Assembly (NCBI GenBank): GCA_008668455.1
Contig: RQCD01000106.1
Span: forward strand, 1 to 6,106
Source: Clostridia bacterium
Lineage (GTDB): Bacteria; Bacillota; Clostridia; UBA1381
Length of the DNA stretch: 6,106 nt
Direction: 5' to 3'
Under the pieces are notes generated by a model. The model had not been told where the DNA came from. It searched no databases and saw nothing but the letters and a program-made list of their open reading frames with translations. Shown one piece after another: positions 1 to 6,106 of this stretch. Every line of letters starts with the position of its first letter. Within the stretch, counting starts at the first letter, position 1. The position numbers and the translations under genes were made by a program.

Positions 1-493
1 GAACTGTCCGTCCGAATTTTAAGTCGCCGCACAGACCAATTGTTAAATGATCTAATCTTCCCTTTTCACGTTTAATGGTCAGAAGATCGGTCAGTGTTTG
101 GGTCGGATGATTATGTCCGCCGTCCCCGGCATTGATCACCGGAACACCGGCATGCATAGACGCAACCATCGGCGCGCCCTCCTTTGGATGCCGCATAGCG
201 ATAATGTCTGCATAGCAGCTCACCACCCGAACGGTATCCGAAACGCTTTCTCCCTTGGATGCAGAACTGGATGCCGCCTCCGAAAAGCCTAACACCTTGC
301 CGCCCAATTCCATCATTGCCGCCTCAAAGCTGAGTCTTGTCCGTGTAGACGGCTCAAAAAACAGCGTTGCGAGCTTTTTATACCTGCAAGCCTCCCGATA
401 TTTTTCCGGGTTTTTGATAATATCATTTGCACTTTGGATCAACTCATCAATTTCTTCCACCGATAAATCAATAATATCAATCAGACTTCTCAT
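1..493 (-). CDS. pyrB: Aspartate carbamoyltransferase catalytic chain, N-terminal part (cut by window edge)
   Basis: Catalyses carbamoyl phosphate + L-aspartate to N-carbamoyl-L-aspartate, the committed step of cytosolic UMP synthesis. I translated 164 codons from the ATG at 493-491 to the left edge; a full chain is usually about 300-310 residues, so the aspartate-binding domain is mostly missing. Visible carbamoyl-phosphate-site residues are FFEPSTRTRLSFE (45-57, with S49-T50-R51-T52-R53), K80 in SKGES, R101 in MRHP, and H129 and Q132 in HPTQTLTDL. The segment GDLKFGRTV (156-164) matches the enterobacterial form (E. coli GDLKYGRTV), not the Bacillus form (GDIxHSR). This suggests, by inference, a chain that works with a PyrI regulatory subunit, whose gene could lie just past the left edge. 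The start is fixed by a GGAAAGGGG ribosome binding site in the 16-nt gap after the pyrE stop. It is the last gene visible in the operon. Identity is certain; the regulatory class is inferred. Confidence 0.97.
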   Translation of the reverse strand, partial: MRSLIDIIDLSVEEIDELIQSANDIIKNPEKYREACRYKKLATLFFEPSTRTRLSFEAAMMELGGKVLGFSEAASSSASKGESVSDTVRVVSCYADIIAMRHPKEGAPMVASMHAGVPVINAGDGGHNHPTQTLTDLLTIKREKGRLDHLTIGLCGDLKFGRTV

Positions 494-501
494 GCATTCT
501 G

Positions 502-510
502 CCCCTTTCC
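502..510 (-). promoter_or_regulatory. Shine-Dalgarno site of pyrB
   Basis: GGAAAGGGG on the minus strand, 8 nt before the ATG at 493-491. It starts at the last base of the pyrE TAG stop and fills the short pyrE-pyrB gap. An overlapping out-of-frame ATG sits at 497-495, but the reading frame from 493 gives the PyrB protein. Confidence 0.8.
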
Positions 511-1142
511 TATGCTCTGATCCAGCTTTCGTCCGAGGGATTATCCCGGAATTTTAAAAGCCTCTGTACATCCTCCGGCTTAATATATCCTTCCTTCGCG
601 GCAACCTCTGCCACTGCATCAAAATTGCTCAGACTGACATTTTTGACATTTGCACTCTCAAGCCGCTCCAGACCTTTTTTCATGCCATAGGTGAAAATGC
701 TTGCAATGCCTAAAACCTCTGCTCCTGCTTCGCGCAGAACATTCACCACCTCTAAAACGCTGCCGCCGGTGGAAATTAAATCCTCCACCACAACAACCTT
801 TTCTCCGGGATTGAGTTTTCCCTCAATCTGATTGCCGCGTCCGTGATCCTTTGCGCCTGAACGGACATATCCCATCGGCAAACCTAAAAGATGCGCGGTA
901 ATTGCCGCATGCGCAATTCCGGCTGTACTTGTTCCCATCAGCACCTCACAGTCCGGATATTCCCGGCGGATGACTTCTGCTAAACCCTCCTCCACATGCG
1001 TCCGCACCTCCGGCGCGGTCAGGGTCAGACGGTTGTCGCAGTAAACCGGACTTTTGATGCCGCTTGCCCAGGTAAACGGTTTTTCCGGACTTAAAAAGAC
1101 TGCTCCGATCGATAGTAAATCCTTTGCAATTTTCTGTTCCAT
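510..1142 (-). CDS. pyrE: Orotate phosphoribosyltransferase
   Basis: Transfers the 5-phosphoribosyl group from PRPP to orotate, giving OMP and pyrophosphate; a cytosolic homodimer in known members, with active sites shared across the dimer. The 210-residue length is normal for the family. The N-terminal region carries the orotate-site stretch FTWASGIKSPVYCDNR (23-38). GTSTAGIAHAA (70-80) follows. The flexible catalytic loop has R94, K98, H100 and G101 in VRSGAKDHGRG. The PRPP-binding signature of type I phosphoribosyltransferases is VVVVEDLISTGGS (116-128), including the paired acidic residues E120-D121. The ATG start lies 8 nt after a strong AAGGAGG. It sits 13 nt after pyrF and 16 nt before pyrB, so it is cotranscribed with both. 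Nothing is missing or odd in the sequence. Confidence 0.98.
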   Translation of the reverse strand: MEQKIAKDLLSIGAVFLSPEKPFTWASGIKSPVYCDNRLTLTAPEVRTHVEEGLAEVIRREYPDCEVLMGTSTAGIAHAAITAHLLGLPMGYVRSGAKDHGRGNQIEGKLNPGEKVVVVEDLISTGGSVLEVVNVLREAGAEVLGIASIFTYGMKKGLERLESANVKNVSLSNFDAVAEVAAKEGYIKPEDVQRLLKFRDNPSDESWIRA

Positions 1143-1150
1143 TCGCTTTT

Positions 1151-1157
1151 CCTCCTT
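1151..1157 (-). promoter_or_regulatory. Shine-Dalgarno site of pyrE
   Basis: AAGGAGG on the minus strand, 8 nt before the pyrE ATG. It overlaps the pyrF TAA stop codon (1158-1156), so ribosomes ending pyrF stop directly on it, which favours reinitiation at pyrE. Confidence 0.85.
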
Positions 1158-1854
1158 AGCCTAAAAACTCTTTTACACATCTTCTGTATGCCGCAACCGG
1201 ATCGGCAGCAGCTGTGATCGGTCTGCCGACCACAATATAATCAGAACCTAATTTCCTTGCTTTCTCCGGAGTGGTAACGCGTTTCTGATCGCCCGCGTCG
1301 CCGTCCGCAAAGCGGACGCCCGGTGTCACAGTCAAAAAGGCTTCTCCGCAAACGGATTTTACCTTGCCTGCCTCCAACGGCGAGCATACCACACCGTCTA
1401 ATCCTGCTTTTTTTGCATTCTGTGCATAATGCATCACAACCTTGTCAATCGGTTCGGGAATCAAAAGATCCCTGTGCATATGCTCCTCGTCTGTTGAGGT
1501 CAGCTGGGTCACCGCGATTAAGAGCGGACGCGTTCCGTCCGGGCGCGTCAACCCCTCCAGCGCCGCCTCCATCATCGGAATCGTTCCGGATGCATGCAGA
1601 TTACACATATCAACATCCAAAGAGGATAGCACTGACATCGACTTTTTCACTGTGTTCGGAATATCGTGCAGCTTTAAATCCAAAAAGATTTTATGTCCGC
1701 GTTTTTTGATCTGGCGTACAATTTCAGGGCCTGCTCCGTAAAAAAGCTCCATTCCAATCTTGACATATGGCTTTTCCTCCCGGAATAAGTCCAAAAACTC
1801 CATCACTTCCCGTTCTCCCGGAAAATCACATGCAATAATAACATCCTTGCTCAT
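1156..1854 (-). CDS. pyrF: Orotidine-5'-phosphate decarboxylase (short form)
   Basis: Decarboxylates OMP to UMP, the last step of the pathway, without cofactor. The 232-residue TIM barrel matches the compact B. subtilis/E. coli subfamily rather than the longer forms of about 270-300 residues. Active-site residues are visible: D10 in ACDF, K32 in VKIG, and the hallmark D59-x-K61-x-x-D64 in FLDLKLHDIPNTV. The phosphate-gripping end shows TPGVR, then GDQKRV near 190, and R211 in VVGRPIT. The ATG at 1854-1852 overlaps the pyrD TGA in an ATGA tetranucleotide, so the two genes should be translationally coupled. AGGAGG lies 9 nt upstream, inside the end of pyrD. pyrE follows after 13 nt. All catalytic residues are present. 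Confidence 0.98.
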   Translation of the reverse strand: MSKDVIIACDFPGEREVMEFLDLFREEKPYVKIGMELFYGAGPEIVRQIKKRGHKIFLDLKLHDIPNTVKKSMSVLSSLDVDMCNLHASGTIPMMEAALEGLTRPDGTRPLLIAVTQLTSTDEEHMHRDLLIPEPIDKVVMHYAQNAKKAGLDGVVCSPLEAGKVKSVCGEAFLTVTPGVRFADGDAGDQKRVTTPEKARKLGSDYIVVGRPITAAADPVAAYRRCVKEFLG

Positions 1855-2762
1855 CTGTGCGCTCCTCCTATGATTTCACTTAAATTTTTGATTCCATACT
1901 TCTCCATCACCTGCGGCAGTTCCTCGATGATATCGCGGCAGGCATAAGGATTGACTAAATTTGCCGCGCCGATCTCGACTGCCGTCGCACCGGCAAGCAT
2001 CATCTCAATAACATCCTCCGCACTGCTCACACCGCCCATTCCGAGCACCGGACCAGATACCGGCGCATAGACCAGATACCCCATCCGAACCGCCACCGGA
2101 AAAATCGCGCTCCCGGAAAAACCGCCCATTTTATTGGCAATGACCGGCTTTTTGCTCTTTAGGTCAATCCGCATTCCCATCAGTGTATTAATCAGACTGA
2201 TTCCGTCCGCTCCGGCATCCTCGCATGCCTTTGCAATCGAAACAATATCGGTCACATTCGGACTTAGTTTCATATAAACCGGTTTTTTCGTGACCGCTTT
2301 TACTGCCCGGGTGACCGCTGCCGCCTCCTTGGGATCTGTGCCAAAGCTCATACCGCCGTTATGCACGTTTGGACAGCTGATATTCACCTCTAAAATTCCA
2401 ACCTGCTCCTCCCGGTCAAGCTTTTCACAGCAATATGCGTATTCATCCAACGAAAAACCGCTGACATTTGCAATCACCGGCTTGTGAAAGCATTTGGAAA
2501 GTTTTGGAAGCTCCTCAGAGATAACTCTCTCCACTCCCGGATTCTGCAAGCCGACCGAATTAATCAGTCCTCCGGTACCCTCTGCAATCCGCGGCGTTGG
2601 ATTTCCAAATCGTTCCTCTTTGGTTGTTCCTTTAAAGGAAAACGAACCTAACAGATTAATATCGTAAAGCTCTGCAAACTCATATCCAAACCCGAATGTT
2701 CCGCTTGCCGGAATCACCGGATTGGAAAGGGTGAGTCCGCTTAAAGTTACTTCGCATCCCAC
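1851..2762 (-). CDS. pyrD: Dihydroorotate dehydrogenase, class 1B catalytic (FMN) subunit
   Basis: Oxidises dihydroorotate to orotate with FMN. Class 1B enzymes form an alpha2-beta2 complex with PyrK, which passes electrons to NAD+. The 303 residues form one FMN-binding TIM barrel. Visible motifs are NPVIPASGTFGFG (14-26), FKGTT with K44 at the flavin, GLINSVGLQNPG (65-76), ISCPNV with C130 as catalytic base (cysteine is the class 1 residue; class 2 has serine), MKLSPN with K165, LIN at 190-192, and the phosphate-binding GMGGVSS. There is no N-terminal membrane helix, as expected for a soluble class 1 enzyme. The start is GTG at 2762-2760: no in-frame ATG fits, AAAGGGGGG lies 7 nt upstream, and homology begins at once (CEVTLSGLTLSNP). 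It overlaps pyrK by 16 nt and pyrF by 4 nt. The context with pyrK confirms subtype 1B. Confidence 0.97.
   Translation of the reverse strand: MGCEVTLSGLTLSNPVIPASGTFGFGYEFAELYDINLLGSFSFKGTTKEERFGNPTPRIAEGTGGLINSVGLQNPGVERVISEELPKLSKCFHKPVIANVSGFSLDEYAYCCEKLDREEQVGILEVNISCPNVHNGGMSFGTDPKEAAAVTRAVKAVTKKPVYMKLSPNVTDIVSIAKACEDAGADGISLINTLMGMRIDLKSKKPVIANKMGGFSGSAIFPVAVRMGYLVYAPVSGPVLGMGGVSSAEDVIEMMLAGATAVEIGAANLVNPYACRDIIEELPQVMEKYGIKNLSEIIGGAHR
1864..1869 (-). promoter_or_regulatory. Shine-Dalgarno site of pyrF, inside pyrD
   Basis: AGGAGG on the minus strand, 9 nt before the pyrF ATG. It is formed by the Ile-Gly-Gly codons in the last residues of pyrD (IIGGAHR), so the pyrD tail carries the pyrF initiation signal. 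Confidence 0.85.
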
Positions 2763-3490
2763 AGGATTTCCCCCCTTTCCAGAACTGGTCCGTCCTTACA
2801 GATTCGTTTATTTCCATAAAGCGTTTTACAGCTGCATCCCATGCATGCTCCAAAGCCGCATCCCATCCGTTCCTCAAAGCTGAATTGTCCGTCTAATTTG
2901 CTTGCTTCATAGACGGCACGGAGCATTGGGAGAGGTCCGCAGCAGCAAAGGGAATCCCCCTCCGGAATATCCGGCAGAACATCTGTCACAAAGCCTTTTG
3001 TTCCGATTGAGCCGTCTGCTGTTGCCACCTCTGTCCGAATCCCCAGCTTTTGAAATTCTTCAATATAAAAACTTTCCTCGCGCCGGTTAAAGCCTAACAC
3101 GGCAATCGGTTCTTTGCCTGCCTGAATCAGACATTTTGCAAGATAATACATGGGCGGAACACCAATGCCGCCGCCAATTAAAACCGGGCGCTGTCCGCAC
3201 TTCTCCACGGAAAATCCGTTTCCTAAGCCAGTGAGAACATCCAGTGTTTTTCCTTTTTGATAGCCTGCCATGGCTTCTGTACCCTTGCCGACCGTCTTAT
3301 AGAGAATGGTGATTTTTCCTTCCTCTAAATCGCACACCGAAATCGGACGGCGCAGATAAAAGCCGTTTAACAAGAGATTAATAAATTGTCCCGGCGCAGT
3401 AATCGCAGAGGTATCTCCCATAAGCTTCATCCGGTAAATCTTTTCCGCAATCTGGTGATTTTCTAAAATCGTGTAGATTCCTTGTTTCAA
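2747..3490 (-). CDS. pyrK: Dihydroorotate dehydrogenase B, electron-transfer subunit
   Basis: FAD and [2Fe-2S] partner of PyrD; it moves electrons from the FMN of PyrD to NAD+ in the heterotetrameric class 1B enzyme. The 247 residues have the ferredoxin-reductase layout. An FAD-binding barrel comes first (LRRPISVCD, 46-54). The nucleotide-binding domain has IGGGIGVPPM (105-114) and CCCGPLPML (182-190). A C-terminal iron-sulfur cluster has C211-x4-C216-x2-C219-x11-C231, followed by DGPVLERGEILWD. C221 is an extra nearby cysteine. The start is TTG at 3490-3488. The first ATG would be residue 21 and would remove the conserved first strand (YTILENHQIAEKIYRMKL), and AAAGGAG sits 7 nt before the TTG. 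The TTG overlaps the pyrC TGA as TTGA. It overlaps pyrD by 16 nt, fitting coupled synthesis of the two subunits. Confidence 0.97.
   Translation of the reverse strand: MKQGIYTILENHQIAEKIYRMKLMGDTSAITAPGQFINLLLNGFYLRRPISVCDLEEGKITILYKTVGKGTEAMAGYQKGKTLDVLTGLGNGFSVEKCGQRPVLIGGGIGVPPMYYLAKCLIQAGKEPIAVLGFNRREESFYIEEFQKLGIRTEVATADGSIGTKGFVTDVLPDIPEGDSLCCCGPLPMLRAVYEASKLDGQFSFEERMGCGFGACMGCSCKTLYGNKRICKDGPVLERGEILWDAK
2770..2778 (-). promoter_or_regulatory. Shine-Dalgarno site that supports the GTG start of pyrD
   Basis: AAAGGGGGG on the minus strand, 7 nt before GTG at 2762-2760 and inside the last codons of pyrK. Its spacing fits the GTG and decides the pyrD start. The nearby ATG at 2757-2755 is in another frame. 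Confidence 0.8.
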
Positions 3491-4752
3491 ATCGTTTCTC
3501 CTTTCCTCCAGACCATCCGTCCGTCCGCAATCGTTGCGAGGCAGACGCCAAAGGCTTTTCTTCCTGCAAAAGGCGTGCTTCTGCCCTGGGAGAAAAACTC
3601 GTCCGGGTTTATCCTATATTCTGTATCTAACTCATAAATCGTAATATTCGCACGCTTTCCGGCTGCAAAGTCCTGTCCTAACCGGAACCGCCGGTTTGGA
3701 TTTTCGTGCATCAGCTGCACAAGCCGTTCTGCAGAAAGGATGCCGGTACGCACCAATTCAGTATACAGCATTGGAAATGCAGTTTCCAGTCCGACTATGC
3801 CCATAGCGCTTTTTTCTAAGCCGCGGCTTTTTTCCTCCGCGGAATGCGGTGCATGATCGGTTGCGATCATATCAATTGTTCCGTCCAAAATACCGGCAAG
3901 CAAAGCCTGCTGATCTTCTTTTGACCGCAGAGGAGGATTCATTTTAAACCGTCCGTCCTCGCACAAATCGTCCTCACATAAAATCAGATAATGCGGCGCT
4001 GTCTCACAGGTGACATCCACTCCCTCCGACTTTGCCCGACGGATCAGCTCCACACTTTCTTTTGTGGAAATATGGCAAACATGATAGGCACACCCGGTTT
4101 CCTTTGCAAGCCGCAGATCACGTTCAATCTGCCGCCACTCGCTCTCGGAGGAAATGCCGCGGTGCCCGTGTTTCCTTGCATACTGCCCGTCATGGATATA
4201 GCCTCCGAAAAGAAGCGCATTATCCTCGCAATGTGCCGCTATCATTTTTCCGCATTTTTTTGCCTGCTCCATAGCAGAACGCATCATGCTTTCCGACTGC
4301 ACACCCCGTCCGTCATCCGAAAATGCAATAACTGATTCTGACAATGCCCAAAAATCCGAAAGCTCCTCGCCCCGCTCTCCCTTGGTGATTGTTCCGTAGG
4401 GAAAGACCGGAATGCACGCATCCTGCTTGATTGCAGCAAGCTGCGGCTCTAAATGCTCTAAAGAATCCGGCGCAGGAGAGAGATTCGGCATGGTGCAGAC
4501 AGCGGTATAACCACCGTGTGCCGCCGCCTTTGATCCGGTTTTGATTGTTTCTTTATAGGAAAACCCGGGTTCTCTGAAATGTACATGTACATCAATCAAA
4601 CCGGGCAGGATCACCGCACCGGAGAAATCGAGCGTTTCCACTCCGGTCATATCATGAAAACTCTCACAGATCACACCGTCCTTTAAAAAGAACAGTTCTT
4701 CGCAGAATCGGTTGTTCCTCCAAACTCTTGCGCCTGTTATTACTTGCTTCAT
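3487..4752 (-). CDS. pyrC: Dihydroorotase, type I
   Basis: Zinc amidohydrolase that cyclises N-carbamoyl-L-aspartate to L-dihydroorotate. I take the ATG at 4752-4750, giving 421 residues, close to the usual 420-430 of type I bacterial enzymes. A longer reading from TTG at 4776 would add eight residues (MQWRTSNN) inside the end of carB, has no ribosome binding site and is unlikely. Metal and substrate motifs are complete: DVHVHFREPG with H56, H58 and R60; TMPN (87-90, N90); FSDDG with D147, the aspartate that replaces the carboxylysine ligand in type I enzymes; AHCED with H174; CHIST with H227; and the catalytic D299 in ATDHAPHS. The C-terminal TPFAGRKAFGV matches the family. It begins 1 nt after the carB stop and shares TTGA with pyrK. 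A run of seven A occurs at 4255-4261 with the frame intact. Confidence 0.97.
   Translation of the reverse strand: MKQVITGARVWRNNRFCEELFFLKDGVICESFHDMTGVETLDFSGAVILPGLIDVHVHFREPGFSYKETIKTGSKAAAHGGYTAVCTMPNLSPAPDSLEHLEPQLAAIKQDACIPVFPYGTITKGERGEELSDFWALSESVIAFSDDGRGVQSESMMRSAMEQAKKCGKMIAAHCEDNALLFGGYIHDGQYARKHGHRGISSESEWRQIERDLRLAKETGCAYHVCHISTKESVELIRRAKSEGVDVTCETAPHYLILCEDDLCEDGRFKMNPPLRSKEDQQALLAGILDGTIDMIATDHAPHSAEEKSRGLEKSAMGIVGLETAFPMLYTELVRTGILSAERLVQLMHENPNRRFRLGQDFAAGKRANITIYELDTEYRINPDEFFSQGRSTPFAGRKAFGVCLATIADGRMVWRKGETI
3498..3504 (-). promoter_or_regulatory. Shine-Dalgarno site that supports the TTG start of pyrK
   Basis: AAAGGAG on the minus strand, 7 nt before TTG at 3490-3488. 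It lies in the final Lys-Gly-Glu codons of pyrC. A second purine block, GGAGG, sits just upstream at 3505-3509. Together they favour the TTG start over an internal ATG. Confidence 0.8.
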
Positions 4753-4753
4753 A

Positions 4754-6106
4754 TTATTTGATGTCCTCCACTGCAATCACTTCTGTTTCTTTCGGCGTAT
4801 ATCCCTTTTCCATCACGCTGACCAGTGCGCCGGCAGTATCTAAGGAAGTCAGAAGCGAAACAGAGCATTCTGCCGCCGTTCTTCTGATCTGAAATCCGTC
4901 GCTGTGATCGTTATTGCCCTTTTTCGGAATATCGATCATCAAATCCAGCATACCGCTCCGGATCACATCCTGCACATTCGGCACACCCTCGGAGATCTTT
5001 TTGGAACGCTGCACCCGGATGCCGTTTTTCTCTAAGAAATCTGCCGTTCCGGAGGTTGCGATAAATTTGCAGTGCATTGCCGCCATCCGCTTTGCCAGCG
5101 GCAGGAATGCCTCTTTATCCCGGTCGCAGACGGTGACTAAAATATTTGCGCCCGGTTCTGGGATTGTGGTTCCGGCGGCGGTAAAGCCTTTATAAAGCGC
5201 CTGCATAAAATTGTGTCCTACCCCTAAAACCTCTCCGGTGGAACGCATTTCCGGTCCTAAGCTGACCTCCACGCGCGGCAGCTTTTCGGTAGAAAACACC
5301 GGCACTTTGACTGCGATTGTATTGGTTTTTTCTGCGATGCCGGTCTGATAACCCATATCGCGGAGCTTTTCTCCGAGCATAATCCGGGTAGCAATATCAA
5401 TGACCGGTACATTCGTTACCTTTGTGATATACGGAACTGTCCGGCTGGAACGCGGATTCACTTCAATAATATAAAGCTCATCACGATATTCAATAAACTG
5501 AATATTAATCATACCGATAACCTTTAATTCCAGGGCAATCCGATAGGTGACATCCTTAATTTTTTCAATGATATGCTCCGGCACATGCTGCGGCGGATAG
5601 ATAGAGATAGAATCTCCGGAATGTACCCCTGCACGCTCCAAATGCTCCATCACACCCGGAATCAAGACATCCTCGCCGTCACAGATTGCGTCCACCTCTA
5701 ATTCTCTGCCTCCCAGATAACGGTCGATCAGAACCGGATTTTTGTGATCCTTATGGAATGCATCGGTCAAATAGCGGATAAGCTCCGGCTCACTTCCCGT
5801 AATCTCCATTCCCTGACCGCCCAGAACATAGGACGGACGAACCAAAAGCGGATATTCCAGGCGTGCCGCCTCGCGGATGCCCTCCTCTACCGACCAGACA
5901 GCCTTTCCTTTCGGGCGCTTGATCTGCAATTCCTCCAGCAGTTCATCAAACTTCTCCCGATCCTCTGCCTCATCTATATATTTCGGCTGCGTTCCCAGAA
6001 TCGGAACCTTTTTTTCTGCCAAAAAGTTTGCAAGCTTGATTGCCGTTTGTCCTCCGAACTGCAAAATCACGCCGTCCGGCTTTTCCAGCTCAATAATATT
6101 ATAAAC
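4754..6106 (-). CDS. carB: Carbamoyl-phosphate synthase large subunit, C-terminal part (cut by window edge)
   Basis: Makes carbamoyl phosphate from bicarbonate, glutamine-derived ammonia and two ATP, together with the CarA glutaminase. The frame is open to the right edge with no start, so 450 residues are visible of about 1,060-1,080 for a full protein. Residues 1-30 (VYNIIELEKPDG, then QFGGQTA) lead into the second ATP-grasp domain. Its motifs are VRPSYVLGGQGM (89-100), ELEVDAICDG (135-144), the EHLERAGVHSGDS segment (154-166) and EVNPRSSRTVPY (215-226), which binds the metal-nucleotide. The allosteric MGS-like domain starts near 321, with ATSGT (T351, T354) and K370 matching the E. coli effector-phosphate ligands T974, T977 and K993. 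D392 replaces the asparagine of the usual INT motif. It ends in TAA at 4756-4754, 1 nt before pyrC. The large subunit could serve both pyrimidine and arginine pathways; its place in the pyr cluster argues for the pyrimidine form (pyrAB). Confidence 0.98.
   Translation of the reverse strand, partial: VYNIIELEKPDGVILQFGGQTAIKLANFLAEKKVPILGTQPKYIDEAEDREKFDELLEELQIKRPKGKAVWSVEEGIREAARLEYPLLVRPSYVLGGQGMEITGSEPELIRYLTDAFHKDHKNPVLIDRYLGGRELEVDAICDGEDVLIPGVMEHLERAGVHSGDSISIYPPQHVPEHIIEKIKDVTYRIALELKVIGMINIQFIEYRDELYIIEVNPRSSRTVPYITKVTNVPVIDIATRIMLGEKLRDMGYQTGIAEKTNTIAVKVPVFSTEKLPRVEVSLGPEMRSTGEVLGVGHNFMQALYKGFTAAGTTIPEPGANILVTVCDRDKEAFLPLAKRMAAMHCKFIATSGTADFLEKNGIRVQRSKKISEGVPNVQDVIRSGMLDLMIDIPKKGNNDHSDGFQIRRTAAECSVSLLTSLDTAGALVSVMEKGYTPKETEVIAVEDIK
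4765..4769 (-). promoter_or_regulatory. Probable Shine-Dalgarno site of pyrC, inside carB
   Basis: GGAGG on the minus strand within the last codons of carB (the EDIK tail). It lies 12 nt before the pyrC ATG, longer than the 7-9 nt at the other junctions in this operon. No better-placed site exists, and the site falls after the alternative TTG at 4776, arguing against that start. Translation of pyrC may rely partly on coupling with carB termination. Confidence 0.6.

Larger units (their letters stand above)
1..6106 (-). other. pyr operon: carB-pyrC-pyrK-pyrD-pyrF-pyrE-pyrB
   Basis: Seven genes on one strand are joined by gaps of at most 16 nt or by overlaps of 4-16 nt, so a single transcript entering from the right edge is very likely. 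There is no room inside for an independent promoter or a terminator hairpin, and I saw none. The leader region where PyrR or another attenuation control would act must lie upstream of carA or earlier, outside the window. The order differs from B. subtilis (pyrB-pyrC-carA-carB-pyrK-pyrD-pyrF-pyrE): the carB-to-pyrE block is kept with pyrC inserted, and pyrB is at the end. Confidence 0.9.

Noticed and set aside
494..509. Possible terminator or regulatory hairpin between pyrE and pyrB
   Set aside because: The gap is only 16 nt, holds the pyrB ribosome binding site and has no inverted repeat or T-run.
98..557. Two plus-strand open frames opposite pyrB and the end of pyrE
   Set aside because: The minus strand reads as PyrB without interruption, including the STRTR and HPTQ motifs. 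The plus-strand products are low-complexity and unrecognisable.
1323..1709. A 128-codon open frame on the plus strand opposite pyrF
   Set aside because: Its product is rich in Arg, Pro, Ser and Leu with no family resemblance, it has no convincing ribosome binding site, and the minus-strand pyrF with complete catalytic motifs covers the region. It is a shadow of pyrF codon usage.
2770..2775. Run of six G near the end of pyrK, suspected as a frameshift or sequencing error
   Set aside because: The frame after the run gives GEILWDAK, a normal PyrK ending, and the run itself acts as the pyrD Shine-Dalgarno. No error is needed to explain it.
4255..4261. Run of seven A on the coding strand of pyrC, fitting an A AAA AAA slippery heptamer
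   Set aside because: A -1 slip would reach a stop about a dozen codons later and truncate pyrC before H227 and D299. No clear stimulatory hairpin is visible nearby, and the normal frame encodes a complete enzyme. Probably chance use of two Lys codons.
3991..4335. Overlapping plus-strand open frames opposite pyrC
   Set aside because: They lie opposite the metal-binding core of dihydroorotase, have no Shine-Dalgarno site and give His/Cys/Arg-rich products typical of antisense reading.

Overview
The whole window is one densely packed stretch of a de novo pyrimidine (UMP) biosynthesis operon, all transcribed from the minus strand, so the operon reads from right to left. In transcription order it holds carB (C-terminal part only, cut by the right edge), pyrC, pyrK, pyrD, pyrF, pyrE and pyrB (N-terminal part only, cut by the left edge). 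Together these genes cover five of the six steps from carbamoyl phosphate to UMP completely or in part, plus the synthetic subunit of the first step. The glutaminase subunit carA would be expected upstream, beyond base 6106, but is not visible.

The genes are nearly seamless. From carB to pyrB the junctions are a 1-nt gap, a 4-nt overlap (TTGA), a 16-nt overlap, a 4-nt overlap (ATGA), a 13-nt gap and a 16-nt gap. Each gene has a purine-rich Shine-Dalgarno sequence, usually lying inside the end of the previous gene. Non-ATG starts are well supported for pyrK (TTG) and pyrD (GTG). No stretch is left for an internal promoter, terminator or regulatory leader, and no non-coding gap exceeds 16 nt.

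The organism is most likely a Gram-positive anaerobe of the Clostridia, perhaps Lachnospiraceae-like. The evidence is the class 1B dihydroorotate dehydrogenase with its PyrK iron-sulfur/FAD partner (NAD-linked), the compact pyr operon, strong GGAGG-type ribosome binding sites and GC content near one half by eye. The gene order differs from the Bacillus subtilis operon, where pyrB and pyrC precede carAB. The visible pyrB is also of the enterobacterial type that pairs with a PyrI regulatory chain, rather than the Bacillus type. The taxonomic call is inference.

Functionally, CarB makes carbamoyl phosphate, PyrB condenses it with aspartate, PyrC closes the ring to dihydroorotate, PyrD/PyrK oxidises this to orotate with electrons passed to NAD+, PyrE adds the ribose phosphate from PRPP, and PyrF decarboxylates OMP to UMP. 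All catalytic motifs I checked are intact. I found no mobile element, CRISPR array, RNA gene or novel system; this is an ordinary housekeeping region with a few small points worth checking.
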